Under the pieces are notes generated by a model. The model ran no database searches. It saw nothing but the letters and a program-made list of their open reading frames with translations, and was not told the origin of the DNA. 64,000 nucleotides of DNA from Sphaerochaeta sp. GTDB lineage: Bacteria > Spirochaetota > Spirochaetia > Sphaerochaetales > Sphaerochaetaceae. Positions 8,594-17,423 of this stretch are shown here, one piece after another. A program made the position numbers and the translations under genes. The stretch is from assembly GCA_018399495.1 (NCBI GenBank), contig JAGYOG010000011.1, positions 1 to 64,000 of the forward strand, given 5' to 3'. Each line of letters opens with the position of its first letter. The first letter of the stretch is position 1.

Positions 8594-9634
8594 CTACCAA
8601 CGGTTATAGACCTGTTCAGCAAACCCAGGAACCTCTTTGATTGCAAGTTCACTCCCATCATCAAGAACACAGGTTCCACTAAAATATCCAAACAGCTGAT
8701 GTTGTACAGACTTGATCACTGAAAAATTTGTGTTGCTGGAACGGTCAACTACCGGAGTGAATATCAAGTTGAGTCTTTCCTCCTCATCCTTGATTCTCCA
8801 CGTCTTATGTATGTCCTCTTCGGTAAATACAAATTTAACTTTTCCTATCTTATGAATCTTTCCATTATAGAATATAGCATTTTCACTTGCTGTACTTCGA
8901 TCTGAGAAACCATAACCAAGATTCAAGCCAAAGGGAACATTTTCCAATAGGGCAGATGCACTGGCCCAGTACCAGGTGTTCTGATACGTCCAGCGGCCAC
9001 GGCCCCAATCCAGCACACCCCAGGATTCTCCCTTGAGAAGGTCTTCACTTTCCATTCCTCTTCGTATTTTTCCCTTGGCTGGCAAACAAGTAACTTTTTC
9101 ATTGAGATAAAAAGCCTTACGTTGTTTTTTCCAGCTTGTTGCAATATTCATGCTTTCTATTTCTGGTTCTTGGGTAAGGATAATGTCATAATCCAATCCT
9201 ACACTTCCGTCAGGAAGGACGAGGGAAGGGCAAGCAACCATTAAGTGTCTCTGTGTTCCCTTTTTAATGAAGGCTAGACGAAGTTTTGAGTTTGACCAAG
9301 CAACTTGGTTATCCTCGGTACTAGAAGCACTCAGCCCAATGTTACCTAAGGGGAAGAAGCGTAAAGCATCAAACTGGCTTACTGCTTTTCGTTCAAAATC
9401 GATATAACTGATAGCGAACAACGCTGCATATCCAAGGTCACTGATAGTGGCAGTCACTGCATAGCGCTTTTCTGTATTGATTATCGCGTAGTAATCCCAC
9501 TCCTTGATCCTCAGACGACCTCCCTTTATAAAAGCTCGGTCATAATCCCACATAGGGTGGCGAGCCCAGCCTTCTTCCTTGATATGTCCCTTTTTATCCA
9601 GCAGGTCCTGCTTTTGTGTTACCTCATGTTCCAT
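8594..9634 (-). CDS. DUF2804 domain-containing protein
   Basis: A 346-residue soluble protein that resembles the DUF2804 family across its length: aromatic-rich N-terminus (GWARHPMWDYDR), a central LDWGRGRW segment and beta-strand-rich sequence. The biochemical role of DUF2804 is not known to me; predicted folds resemble lipocalin-like or AttH-type beta structures, which is weak evidence. It lies 12 bp after the metallophosphoesterase gene and is probably cotranscribed with it. Its Shine-Dalgarno AAGGAGGAA is strong. No signal peptide is visible. Confidence 0.7.
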   Translation of the reverse strand: MEHEVTQKQDLLDKKGHIKEEGWARHPMWDYDRAFIKGGRLRIKEWDYYAIINTEKRYAVTATISDLGYAALFAISYIDFERKAVSQFDALRFFPLGNIGLSASSTEDNQVAWSNSKLRLAFIKKGTQRHLMVACPSLVLPDGSVGLDYDIILTQEPEIESMNIATSWKKQRKAFYLNEKVTCLPAKGKIRRGMESEDLLKGESWGVLDWGRGRWTYQNTWYWASASALLENVPFGLNLGYGFSDRSTASENAIFYNGKIHKIGKVKFVFTEEDIHKTWRIKDEEERLNLIFTPVVDRSSNTNFSVIKSVQHQLFGYFSGTCVLDDGSELAIKEVPGFAEQVYNRW

Positions 9635-9646
9635 TGCTATTCCTCC

Positions 9647-10723
9647 TTATAACTCCCAATGATCAACTGTGTAGGTATGGACCTGGTAAGGAGAACCATC
9701 AGCATAGAGAGTAATGGTTTTCACTCCTTTTGCATGATCCTTCGAACCATAGGAGCCGTAACTGGCACTTCTTCCATAGTGTAGGTCAATTTCATCCCAA
9801 GTGCCATGGAAGTCGTTCAAATGGTCATGGCCACTGAATACAGCCACGGTGTTTCCTTTTTCCTGCATGGCAGCAAAAAGACCACTATTTTCCAGCGGTA
9901 CGTTGATCTTCCTGTCCAACTGAATCCCCTCGGCGGTTCCACTCTCCCAAAGCAATTTAAACTCAGGTAGGGGGATGTGTGTGAAGGCATACAATGGAAT
10001 ATCCCCTAGTCCATCTTCCACCCAACGGTACCAAGCGATTTGGGAAGGATAGATATAGTCAGGAGCGATCACATCATCTGCATAGACTCTGCTGTCATGG
10101 GAGTCAAGCAGCATAAGTGCATTCTTAGCCACTCCGTTCTGGGTCAATACAAGGGGGTAGTTACTATATCCCCGTACCCACTCATCTCCACTGGAGAAAA
10201 GTGCATGGGGATAGTCATCCAAGACCTTGGCGAGTGTAGGTCGGTCGTATGTATGTTCGCCGTCATGGTTTCCGAAAGAATAAACCCAGAGATGATCATG
10301 CTCCTCCATGAAAGTAGCAAACTCATTGAGCATTGCCTTCGCATCAAAGGAGAACAGCAGATCCCCAGTTATTATGGTAAGGTCAGGGTCTGTTTCTTTA
10401 AATGCCTTTTCCATCAGAGCATAAAGCTTGTCCCTGCCTGCGAAAGGCCCTCTCCTGAGATGAAAATCAGTTCCCCAGAGAAGGGTAAACACCCCGCTTT
10501 CTGGGTATTCCAATGTAAATGCTTTTCCCTCGTGAACGGCTATCTGTAGATCGAACGGCTCTTGGGGGTGTACAATAACTTCTGTGTGCCTACTGACTTC
10601 TTCAAAGATTTTGGTATTGGATAAGCGATCGATAATTATATACGAGGCAATCCCTACGATGAGAATTAGAGCTAAAAAGAGCAGTATCAATATTCTAAAG
10701 ATTGAGTGTAATGATCGTTTCAT
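9647..10723 (-). CDS. membrane-anchored calcineurin-like metallophosphoesterase
   Basis: A 358-residue protein with one N-terminal membrane helix (about residues 9-30) and then a metallophosphoesterase domain. Metal-binding motifs are TDFH (D and H), TGDLL, GNHDGE, THIPLPE and SGHDHLND, in the canonical order of the calcineurin/Dcr2-like fold. The anchor places the active site outside the inner membrane. Substrates of this group range from phosphoesters to nucleotides, so none is assigned. It is the first gene of a two-gene unit with the DUF2804 gene. No clear Shine-Dalgarno precedes the ATG. Confidence 0.8.
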   Translation of the reverse strand: MKRSLHSIFRILILLFLALILIVGIASYIIIDRLSNTKIFEEVSRHTEVIVHPQEPFDLQIAVHEGKAFTLEYPESGVFTLLWGTDFHLRRGPFAGRDKLYALMEKAFKETDPDLTIITGDLLFSFDAKAMLNEFATFMEEHDHLWVYSFGNHDGEHTYDRPTLAKVLDDYPHALFSSGDEWVRGYSNYPLVLTQNGVAKNALMLLDSHDSRVYADDVIAPDYIYPSQIAWYRWVEDGLGDIPLYAFTHIPLPEFKLLWESGTAEGIQLDRKINVPLENSGLFAAMQEKGNTVAVFSGHDHLNDFHGTWDEIDLHYGRSASYGSYGSKDHAKGVKTITLYADGSPYQVHTYTVDHWEL

Positions 10724-10756
10724 GGGTAGCAGTAATCTACCACGAAAATGGCAAAT

Positions 10757-10784
10757 AAAAAAGCCGGCACAACTGTACCGGCTT
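10757..10784 (-). terminator. terminator of the PpiD-like gene
   Basis: The stem AAGCCGG/CCGGCTT (10761-10767 with 10778-10784) is followed on the minus strand by a run of T residues continuing into ATTT. It lies just past the stop codon at 10807 and is a strong intrinsic terminator. Confidence 0.85.
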
Positions 10785-10806
10785 GATTAAAACAAGGGGG
10801 AAAAGA

Positions 10807-12387
10807 TTATTCGCTCTGTCCCAGCACTACGTTGAGGAAGGTGGTCAGGAAGTTATCCTCAAATGCATCAGAGGAGTAGAGAGCCTGACTGAAGTCTTGC
10901 TGGTTCTGTGTTCCGCTGTAGTAGTCATAGAACATCGTGATATAGCTTCCCATGCTGTCGTCTTTAACGTCTTCACCAGTCTCAACAAGGAGGTAGGAAG
11001 TTTCCGACTTGATGGGATCAAGAAGTGTGTTCTCACTTGCGGTGTAGAGTTGCTTGGCTACTGCTTCATCACTTGCAGCATTTGCGAGCAGTCCTGCATT
11101 GTCCGTGTAGGAGAAGTTGCTCATATACTGGCTCTCTCCAAGGTTGTAGGGAGTTGCACTGACATCCACGACCGAAAGATCATGCTCAAGTGCTACTTCG
11201 TCCAAGCCTTTGCTTGCAACCTCTTCCTGTAGATCTGTAGCAAGGTCTGTAAGGAAGGTGTCAATGATGGCACTGTCGCTGGTTGCCAAGTATGCCTTGA
11301 CTGAGCCAAGGAGTTCTTCACTGGCATAGTCGGCTTCCTCCGGAGAAGTGTTCAGCTTGTAGATTGTCCAAGCTTCGTTTCCTTCATAGGGTCCAAGGAC
11401 ATCATCACTCTCTGCAGAGAGCAAGGTGACTGCTTCATCAGCATTCTTGAAGTTGGAAACCAAGCCATAGTAGTAAAGACGGCCAACGTTGCCCCCTTCA
11501 GTTGCATAGGAGTCAAGACTGTTCTGGGTTGCTGCCTCTTCGAAAGAGGTCTCGCCACTCACGATAGAGTCATAGACAGCCTTGGCATTCTCTTCGGAAT
11601 CCAAGCTGATGATGCTCATGTCCATGCTGTAGAAGAGTTGCTTGTTCTGCATTGCGTACTGTGAAGCGAGCTCATCAGGATAGAGCGTTGGATTTAAGCT
11701 GAGGTAGCGGAACGTTCTCCCGTTACCGGCCATTTCAGCGATGTAGTCGATTTCAGAAGAGGAAGAAAGTACCGTACCTACATCGTCGATTACGATCTGG
11801 TAGGGTAGGCCTCGTCGGATGGAGTTCTCTACAGATGTTTTTCTTTCAGCCGAAGCATTTTGATAGGTTTGCACATCAAACTTTCCATCCTTGTCATAGG
11901 CACCACTATCGATGATGGCTCGTTTGACTACTTCGTCAGCTGTAATGATTCCGGCCTTTGAAGCAAGCTGGTTGATCGCCGTAAACATAACGGTACTGTC
12001 ATAGGCGCTCTTCCAAATCTGGTAAAGGGCTTGCGTCTGGTTGGCTTCCGATCCACTGTACTCGTTGGCATAGTTCTGGACCTGGTCATAGAAGTAGTTG
12101 CCATAGGCGTACTTGATTTCGTCCTTGCCGTATTTTCCAAATACAATCCCATTGCTGGTGCCCTGGCCGACAAAGGCCTGAATAGCGGGAGCCAACACAA
12201 AGGAGATGGCGATCAGAATCAAGACGATCATTCCAAACACCCATCCAATGGTAATTTTGTGCTTCGGCTTGAGTGCGGCTTCATTCTTACCTTTTTTCTC
12301 TACTGCGCTCTTCTTCTCTTTCCCGAAGGCGAGTACTTTCCCGTTCTCTTCGGGTTTCTTTCCATTTGTGTTGTCGTTTGAAGACAT
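10807..12387 (-). CDS. PpiD/SurA-like peptidyl-prolyl isomerase family foldase
   Basis: A 526-residue protein anchored by one membrane helix (near residues 45-66) after a charged Lys-rich cytoplasmic tail. The rest lies outside: a SurA-N-like helical region and then a parvulin-like segment (SGETSFEEAATQNS... GGNVGRLYYYG). This is the PpiD layout: a periplasmic chaperone that helps fold exported proteins. An in-frame ATG 33 bases upstream is possible, but ATG 12387 has GAGAAAGAGG six bases before it and is preferred. A good promoter and terminator make it a single-gene unit. Isomerase activity is not assured, since PpiD parvulin domains are often inactive. Confidence 0.75.
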   Translation of the reverse strand: MSSNDNTNGKKPEENGKVLAFGKEKKSAVEKKGKNEAALKPKHKITIGWVFGMIVLILIAISFVLAPAIQAFVGQGTSNGIVFGKYGKDEIKYAYGNYFYDQVQNYANEYSGSEANQTQALYQIWKSAYDSTVMFTAINQLASKAGIITADEVVKRAIIDSGAYDKDGKFDVQTYQNASAERKTSVENSIRRGLPYQIVIDDVGTVLSSSSEIDYIAEMAGNGRTFRYLSLNPTLYPDELASQYAMQNKQLFYSMDMSIISLDSEENAKAVYDSIVSGETSFEEAATQNSLDSYATEGGNVGRLYYYGLVSNFKNADEAVTLLSAESDDVLGPYEGNEAWTIYKLNTSPEEADYASEELLGSVKAYLATSDSAIIDTFLTDLATDLQEEVASKGLDEVALEHDLSVVDVSATPYNLGESQYMSNFSYTDNAGLLANAASDEAVAKQLYTASENTLLDPIKSETSYLLVETGEDVKDDSMGSYITMFYDYYSGTQNQQDFSQALYSSDAFEDNFLTTFLNVVLGQSE

Positions 12388-12439
12388 TATAAACCTCTTT
12401 CTCCCGTGCATTTTCCGCATTTTACGGACAGTCTTATGA

Positions 12440-12468
12440 AAAATACCATTTCACCTAGGCACTGTCAA
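12440..12468 (-). promoter_or_regulatory. sigma70-type promoter of the PpiD-like gene
   Basis: On the minus strand: perfect TTGACA (12463-12468), 17-nt spacer, TATTTT (12440-12445), about 50 nt before the start codon. Confidence 0.7.
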
Positions 12469-12510
12469 TGAATAGGTTGAGAATAGCAAAGATAGCCTAT
12501 TTGGCTTCGC

Positions 12511-12540
12511 TTGACAATCTTCTCAGCTATTAGGTATATT
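12511..12540 (+). promoter_or_regulatory. promoter of the tRNA-Pro gene
   Basis: TTGACA (12511-12516), an 18-nt spacer and TATATT (12535-12540) lie about 20 nt before the tRNA. Confidence 0.65.
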
Positions 12541-12561
12541 GAACCTCGGCTGTATCGATTA

Positions 12562-12634
12562 CGGGTAGTAGCGCAGGGGCTAGCGCACCTGGTTCGGGAC
12601 CAGGGGGTCGGAGGTTCAAATCCTCTCTGCCCGA
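12562..12634 (+). tRNA. tRNA-Pro (anticodon CGG)
   Basis: A 73-nt cloverleaf: acceptor stem CGGGTAG/CTGCCCG (one G-U pair), anticodon stem CCTGG/CCAGG with loop TTCGGGA, so positions 34-36 read CGG and position 37 is G as usual for proline tRNAs. The T arm is GGAGG-TTCAAAT-CCTCT. The discriminator base is A and CCA is not encoded. It has its own promoter upstream. Confidence 0.95.
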
Positions 12635-12693
12635 TAGTAGAGACTCCTTGTTTCAGGAAATGGAATAGGGAGTTTTTTGCTTTTTAGGAGGAG

Positions 12694-13509
12694 ATGCCCA
12701 TGTATACGGTAGTAGCTCTTGACTTGGATGGAACGCTCACCAACGAAAAAAAGGAAATTACGTCCCGCACCAAGGATGCAATCAGAAGAGCCAGAGAACA
12801 GGGTTGCCATATTGTGCTTGCCAGTGGCAGACCCCTTTTGGGAATCGAACACGTCGCAGCATCCCTCGATCTTATGGGAAGTGAAGGTACCATCCTTGCC
12901 TATAATGGCGGACAGCTTTTCGACACGAAAACTTCTCAAGTACTCTGGGAGCGTACGGTTGATCTTACAACCATCCACACGTGCTTCACGTATGCCAGAG
13001 TACATCATCTTGCTGCCCTCTCCTATGATGATGTAGGTACCATCACAGAGATGGAAGACGATGTATATGTAGGCAAAGAAGCCTATAACAACGCCATCCC
13101 CATCAGGAAAGTTTCCAATCTTATCGATGCAGTACAACACCCGATGCCTAAAGTTATGATCGTTGGAGAGCCTCTGCTTCTCCAGAAGGCAAGAGAGGAT
13201 TTACTGCCTTTGGTGGGGCATGTCGCAGATTTGGGCTTCAGTGAACCCTGTTTTATGGAGATCACTGCCAAGGGTGTGCAGAAAGCAAGCAGTTTGCAGG
13301 TATTGCTTTCCCTGCTAGGAAGGGATGAAAGCTCCTTGATGGTAATTGGAGATGGTCTCAATGATGTGCCTATGTTTGGGATAGCTGCGTTGGCAGTTGC
13401 CATGGACAACGCATCAGATGAAGTGAAGTCGTATGCCCATGTCGTTACGGATTCCAATGAAGAAAACGGGGTTGCCTTGGCATTTGAGCGATATATATTG
13501 ACAAAATAG
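12694..13509 (+). CDS. Cof-type HAD-IIB sugar/nucleotide phosphatase
   Basis: A 271-residue HAD hydrolase. Motif I is LDLDGTLT (residues 8-15), motif II the serine of LASGRP, motif III the Lys of AKGVQK, and motif IV GDGLNDVPMF near residue 225. The cap between motifs II and III is the C2B type of the Cof/YbiV group, which dephosphorylates sugar phosphates, FMN or PLP with broad specificity. The Shine-Dalgarno AGGAGGAG precedes the ATG. It lies just after tRNA-Pro and before the nucleoside transporter operon; a role in nucleotide salvage is possible but not shown. A second Cof protein is at 51706. Confidence 0.85.
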   Translation: MPMYTVVALDLDGTLTNEKKEITSRTKDAIRRAREQGCHIVLASGRPLLGIEHVAASLDLMGSEGTILAYNGGQLFDTKTSQVLWERTVDLTTIHTCFTYARVHHLAALSYDDVGTITEMEDDVYVGKEAYNNAIPIRKVSNLIDAVQHPMPKVMIVGEPLLLQKAREDLLPLVGHVADLGFSEPCFMEITAKGVQKASSLQVLLSLLGRDESSLMVIGDGLNDVPMFGIAALAVAMDNASDEVKSYAHVVTDSNEENGVALAFERYILTK

Positions 13510-13598
13510 CAATAAAACTCAATATTCCAAATCCGTTTTCTTGTGATACAATACGAGATACATAATAATCACGGACCTACTACTAAGGAGGGTAATCC

Positions 13599-14705
13599 AT
13601 GAAGAAAGTAAGTATTTTGCTACTGGTTCTGGTGATGGGCACCATGGTGTTCGCACAGGGAGGCGGTGAATCTGCTCCCGCACAGGCTGACGGTAGACCA
13701 ACTATTCGGTTGCTCACCGATGCAACCGGCATCGATGACAAGTCCTTCAACGCAGCAGCGTGGAGGGGCATCGTACAGTACTACGGTGATACCGTAGAGA
13801 ACGCAACTGGTCGTGGCTCACTGTATGATGTTGTGACCGCACAGACCCAGGACATGTATATCCCGAATCTTCGCCAGGCTGCTGACGAGGGGTATGAATT
13901 GATCATGGTCACTGGTTTTACTTGGGCTGATGCTCTTGGTGAAGTTGCACCACAGTATCCTGACCAGAAATTTACCATCGTTGATGTTGACTGGGTTGGA
14001 CAGCCAAACGTCATGGAGTTCATTTACTCCGAGGAGCAGGGCTCCTACCTCGTTGGCATGGTCGCAGCGCTCCAGGCTAAGGAAGATGGCATTGCCAATC
14101 CTAAGTTTGGATTCATCGGTGGAGTTCCCGGTGCTACTATCACCAAGTTTGAGATGGGGTATGTGCAGGGAATTCTCTCTGTGTTCCCTAATGCAGAAAT
14201 CTATGACTACTATGCCAACGACTGGGGTAAGCCGGAGCTTGCAAAAGCACAGGCAAAGAACTGGTACGACATGGGTGTCTACTGCATCTTCAGTGCAGCT
14301 GGTGGAACCGGAAATGGAACCATCGCACAGGCTAAAGAATACCGTAATCAGGGTAAGAATGTCTGGGCAATCGGCGTAGACAGTGACCAGTATGCTGACG
14401 GTCTGTATAGTGGCGACAAGAGTGCTGTACTCACCAGTATGCTCAAGCGTGTTGAAAACTCCTCTCTGATGGTACTTGAGGCAGTTGCCGACGGAACCTT
14501 CAAGGGTGGCGTGGTACAGATGGGCATGGTTGATGATGGCGTTGGGTATTCAACTGCTAATCCTGAGCTCAGCAAGAGCGTTGTTGAGAAGGTTGAAACA
14601 GCTAAGGCTGACGTTATCAGTGGAAAGATCAAGCTTTACAAGACCTACAAGGACGCTCTGGCCAATGGCGCAGCTCCCCGTGGGCTTTCCGCACTTGACG
14701 ACTAA
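13599..14705 (+). CDS. BMP family nucleoside-binding protein (PnrA-like) of an ABC importer
   Basis: A 368-residue exported protein. The first 20 residues form a signal peptide ending MVFAQGG, with no lipobox cysteine. The mature part is a Bmp/PnrA domain (IDDKSFNAAAWRG, DVDWVGQPNV, GFIGGVPG, GVDSDQYADG). In Treponema pallidum PnrA binds purine nucleosides, and here the next genes are a nucleoside-type ABC transporter and a purine nucleoside phosphorylase, so the same substrate is likely. The Shine-Dalgarno AAGGAGGG is strong. Two hairpins follow the stop codon and probably protect this mRNA segment. Confidence 0.88.
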   Translation: MKKVSILLLVLVMGTMVFAQGGGESAPAQADGRPTIRLLTDATGIDDKSFNAAAWRGIVQYYGDTVENATGRGSLYDVVTAQTQDMYIPNLRQAADEGYELIMVTGFTWADALGEVAPQYPDQKFTIVDVDWVGQPNVMEFIYSEEQGSYLVGMVAALQAKEDGIANPKFGFIGGVPGATITKFEMGYVQGILSVFPNAEIYDYYANDWGKPELAKAQAKNWYDMGVYCIFSAAGGTGNGTIAQAKEYRNQGKNVWAIGVDSDQYADGLYSGDKSAVLTSMLKRVENSSLMVLEAVADGTFKGGVVQMGMVDDGVGYSTANPELSKSVVEKVETAKADVISGKIKLYKTYKDALANGAAPRGLSALDD

Positions 14706-14716
14706 GTTTGTTTTAC

Positions 14717-14777
14717 AGCCGGCAGGAGACTGCCGGCTCTCTTTGAATCCATTGGAGTCAGTGGATTCAAAGAGAGC
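14717..14777 (+). other. two overlapping intercistronic hairpins
   Basis: The first stem is 9 bp with a GAGA loop (14717-14725 with 14730-14738). The second is a perfect 16-bp stem (14736-14751 with 14762-14777) with a 10-nt loop. They share bases 14736-14738, so only one can form fully. There is no U-run, so this is not a classic terminator. The placement suits 3' stabilisation of the binding-protein mRNA or partial attenuation. Confidence 0.65.
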
Positions 14778-14796
14778 TGACAAAGAGGAGCTGAGG

Positions 14797-16326
14797 GTGA
14801 GTGAATACGCAATTGAAATGAAGAATATCACCAAGACGTTTCCCGGTGTGGTGGCAAACGACAAGGTGACACTCCAGGTAAGGAAACAGGAAATACATGC
14901 CCTGCTTGGAGAGAATGGTGCGGGTAAATCGACACTGATGTCCATCTTGTTCGGGTCATACATTGCTGATAGTGGGGAAATTTTGCTTGATGGCAAACCG
15001 GTGGAAATCAAGAATCCCAATGTGGCAACCTCACTGGGAATTGGTATGGTACACCAGCACTTCAAACTTGTGCAAAACTTCACCGTTACAGAGAATATTG
15101 TGTTGGGAATGGAACCTGTGAAAGGACGAGTTCTCGACTTGAAGAGTGCAAGTAAGCGTGTAGCTGAACTCAGCAAACAGTACGGCCTGCAGGTGGACCC
15201 GGATGCCTTGATCGAGGATATCTCGGTCGGACAGCAACAGCGAGTTGAGATTCTCAAGACGCTCTACCGCAATGCAAATATCATTATCTTTGATGAACCT
15301 ACCGCGGTCCTTACCCCTCAGGAGATTGATGAGCTGATGGATATCCTTAAAGCGCTCAGAGCGGAAGGGAAAACCATCTTACTCATCACCCATAAGCTTA
15401 GGGAAATCAAGGAAGTTTCTGACCGTTGTACAGTTCTTAGACGAGGAACCTATATCGGCACTGTTGATGTTGCTGATGTCAGTGAGCAGGAGCTTGCTGA
15501 GATGATGGTAGGTCGGGCAGTAAAATTTGAGATTGAGAAACCAGAGAAGACTCCTGGGGATGTAATGCTCAGCTTACAGCATCTTGAAGTGAAAGACGAA
15601 AATGGTGCTGTAAAGATAAAGGACTTGAACCTCGATATCCACGATGGAGAGATAGTCGGTGTTGCAGGGGTTGATGGCAATGGTCAGAGCGAGCTCCTTG
15701 GTGCCATTACCGGTCTGATCCCACTCTCCAATGGCTCAATCGTTCTGGATGGAGAACCCATCGAACAGCTCACCATCCGCGAACGTATTGAAAAAGGCCT
15801 CGGCTATATACCGGAAGATCGCAGAAGATACGGGGTTGTTGGAGAGTTTACCATTGCTGAGAACTCTGCCATCAAGAGCTACTACAAGAGTCCCTACAGA
15901 AAGCAATTCGGTATCCTGGATTTTGAGGCCATGAAGAGTGGTGCGGAGCACCTTATCGACCAGTTTGATATCAGAAGTGCTGAAGGGCCGATAACCAAGG
16001 CAGGCAGTCTCTCAGGGGGGAACCAGCAGAAGGTCATCGTTGCACGGGAGATATCCCTCTCCCCTAAGGTATTGGTGGTTGCCCAGCCAACCCGTGGATT
16101 GGATGTTGGTGCTATTGAGTACATCAGAAAGAGAATTATCGATGAAAGAATGAAAGGACGCGCCATATTGTTGGTCTCACTGGAACTTGATGAGATCATG
16201 AACCTATGCGACCGTATCGCAACCATCAGTAAGGGGAGCATCGTAGCAGTGAACAAGCAGCATGAAGTCACCGAGCGAGAGATCGGGATGATGATGGCTG
16301 GGTCTCATAAGGAGGCGCAGGCATGA
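14797..16326 (+). CDS. nucleoside ABC importer, tandem ATP-binding protein
   Basis: A 509-residue protein with two fused ABC domains of the RbsA/NupO/YufO type. Domain 1 has Walker A GENGAGKST and a signature segment VGQQQRVEI; domain 2 has VDGNGQSE and LSGGNQQKVIVARE with a degenerate Walker B (VAQPTRGLD). It powers import with the two permeases that follow. The reading frame is open further upstream (to 14476), but that part lies inside the binding-protein gene; the GTG at 14797 with GAGGAG seven bases before it is chosen. It overlaps the first permease gene by 4 bp. Confidence 0.92.
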   Translation: MSEYAIEMKNITKTFPGVVANDKVTLQVRKQEIHALLGENGAGKSTLMSILFGSYIADSGEILLDGKPVEIKNPNVATSLGIGMVHQHFKLVQNFTVTENIVLGMEPVKGRVLDLKSASKRVAELSKQYGLQVDPDALIEDISVGQQQRVEILKTLYRNANIIIFDEPTAVLTPQEIDELMDILKALRAEGKTILLITHKLREIKEVSDRCTVLRRGTYIGTVDVADVSEQELAEMMVGRAVKFEIEKPEKTPGDVMLSLQHLEVKDENGAVKIKDLNLDIHDGEIVGVAGVDGNGQSELLGAITGLIPLSNGSIVLDGEPIEQLTIRERIEKGLGYIPEDRRRYGVVGEFTIAENSAIKSYYKSPYRKQFGILDFEAMKSGAEHLIDQFDIRSAEGPITKAGSLSGGNQQKVIVAREISLSPKVLVVAQPTRGLDVGAIEYIRKRIIDERMKGRAILLVSLELDEIMNLCDRIATISKGSIVAVNKQHEVTEREIGMMMAGSHKEAQA

Positions 16327-17423
16327 AACTTTCCAGGGAACGACTCATCCAAAGCGACGGGGCAGTCTCAGTCCTTGTCGTAATCCTTGGATTCCTGGTA
16401 GGAACCATACTTGTTGCCTTGGTAGGGAAGAACCCACTCAACATGTACAAGGCAATACTGCAAGCACTTAGTGGATACAACATTGACAACGGAAAGATGA
16501 ACGTCCGCTACATTGGTGAGACCCTCAACTATTCGGTCCCCTTCATCCTCTGTGGTCTATCGATGGGATTCGCGAACCGTGTTGGTCTCTTCAATATTGG
16601 AGGAGAAGGGCAGTACATCATGGGCATGACAGTCGCCCAGATGGTTGCCCTGCTCGGGCCTCAAATTCAAGGATTGCACTGGGTGCTTGCCATCGTCTGT
16701 GCGGTACTTGTCGGATCTCTTTGGGGTGGATTGGTAGGAGTCCTTAAAGCAAAGTATGAGGTAAGTGAGGTTGTTTCAACCATCATGCTTAACTACATTG
16801 CCTTGTACTTGAGCCGAATTATCTCACTCCAAATGCCTGGAGCTACCACCTACAAGACAGCCGACTTTCCTGAGACTGCCTTGATCACCAACGATTTCTT
16901 TACCAAGATCACCAACTACTCACTCTTGAATAATGGAATCTTCATGATGATCATTGCGGTGATTGTGTTCTGGTTCATCATGGAGAAAACCAGTCTCGGG
17001 TTTGGCATGCGGGCAACCGGATTCAACAAGGAAGCAGCAAGGGCCAGCGGTATTCCTGTGGTAAAATCCATTGCACTTTCCATGGCAATTGCCGGAGCGT
17101 TCGCTGGGCTTGCCGGTGGGATTATTGCACTGGGTTCCTTCAAGTATGGAAGGGTACTCTCAGGAATGGACAACTATGGTTTTGACGGCATTGCTGTTGC
17201 CTTGGTAGGAAACAGTACGGCACTGGGAACCACTCTTGCTGGACTCTTGTTCGGAATGCTCAAGAACGCACAAGCCCTGATGCAGGGCAAGCAGATTCCC
17301 AAGGAGATTACTTTCATCATCCAGGGAATGATTGTAATTTTCATTGCTCTCCGTTCAGCCTTGATACTCTACCAACAGCACCTTGATAAGATGAAACTTC
17401 AGAAGGAGGTAGGAGTCAAATGA
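16323..17423 (+). CDS. nucleoside ABC importer, permease 1 (BPD_transp_2, NupP-like)
   Basis: A 366-residue polytopic protein of the BPD_transp_2 family, with about ten helices and segments such as LFNIGGEGQYIMG that are typical of BMP-linked permeases. It pairs with the permease at 17420 to form the channel of the nucleoside importer. Both ends overlap neighbours by 4 bp (ATGA), showing tight translational coupling. Confidence 0.88.
   Translation: MKLSRERLIQSDGAVSVLVVILGFLVGTILVALVGKNPLNMYKAILQALSGYNIDNGKMNVRYIGETLNYSVPFILCGLSMGFANRVGLFNIGGEGQYIMGMTVAQMVALLGPQIQGLHWVLAIVCAVLVGSLWGGLVGVLKAKYEVSEVVSTIMLNYIALYLSRIISLQMPGATTYKTADFPETALITNDFFTKITNYSLLNNGIFMMIIAVIVFWFIMEKTSLGFGMRATGFNKEAARASGIPVVKSIALSMAIAGAFAGLAGGIIALGSFKYGRVLSGMDNYGFDGIAVALVGNSTALGTTLAGLLFGMLKNAQALMQGKQIPKEITFIIQGMIVIFIALRSALILYQQHLDKMKLQKEVGVK

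Noticed and set aside
12616-13140. 174-codon minus-strand ORF opposite the Cof phosphatase
   Set aside because: It is antisense to a well-supported gene and shows no family features.
13510-13598. Purine riboswitch before the nucleoside transporter operon
   Set aside because: The 89-nt gap lacks the conserved loop sequences and stem pattern of purine riboswitches.
14476-14796. Upstream extension of the nucleoside ATPase reading frame
   Set aside because: It lies inside the binding-protein gene and across the hairpins; a GTG at 14797 with GAGGAG gives the normal N-terminus.
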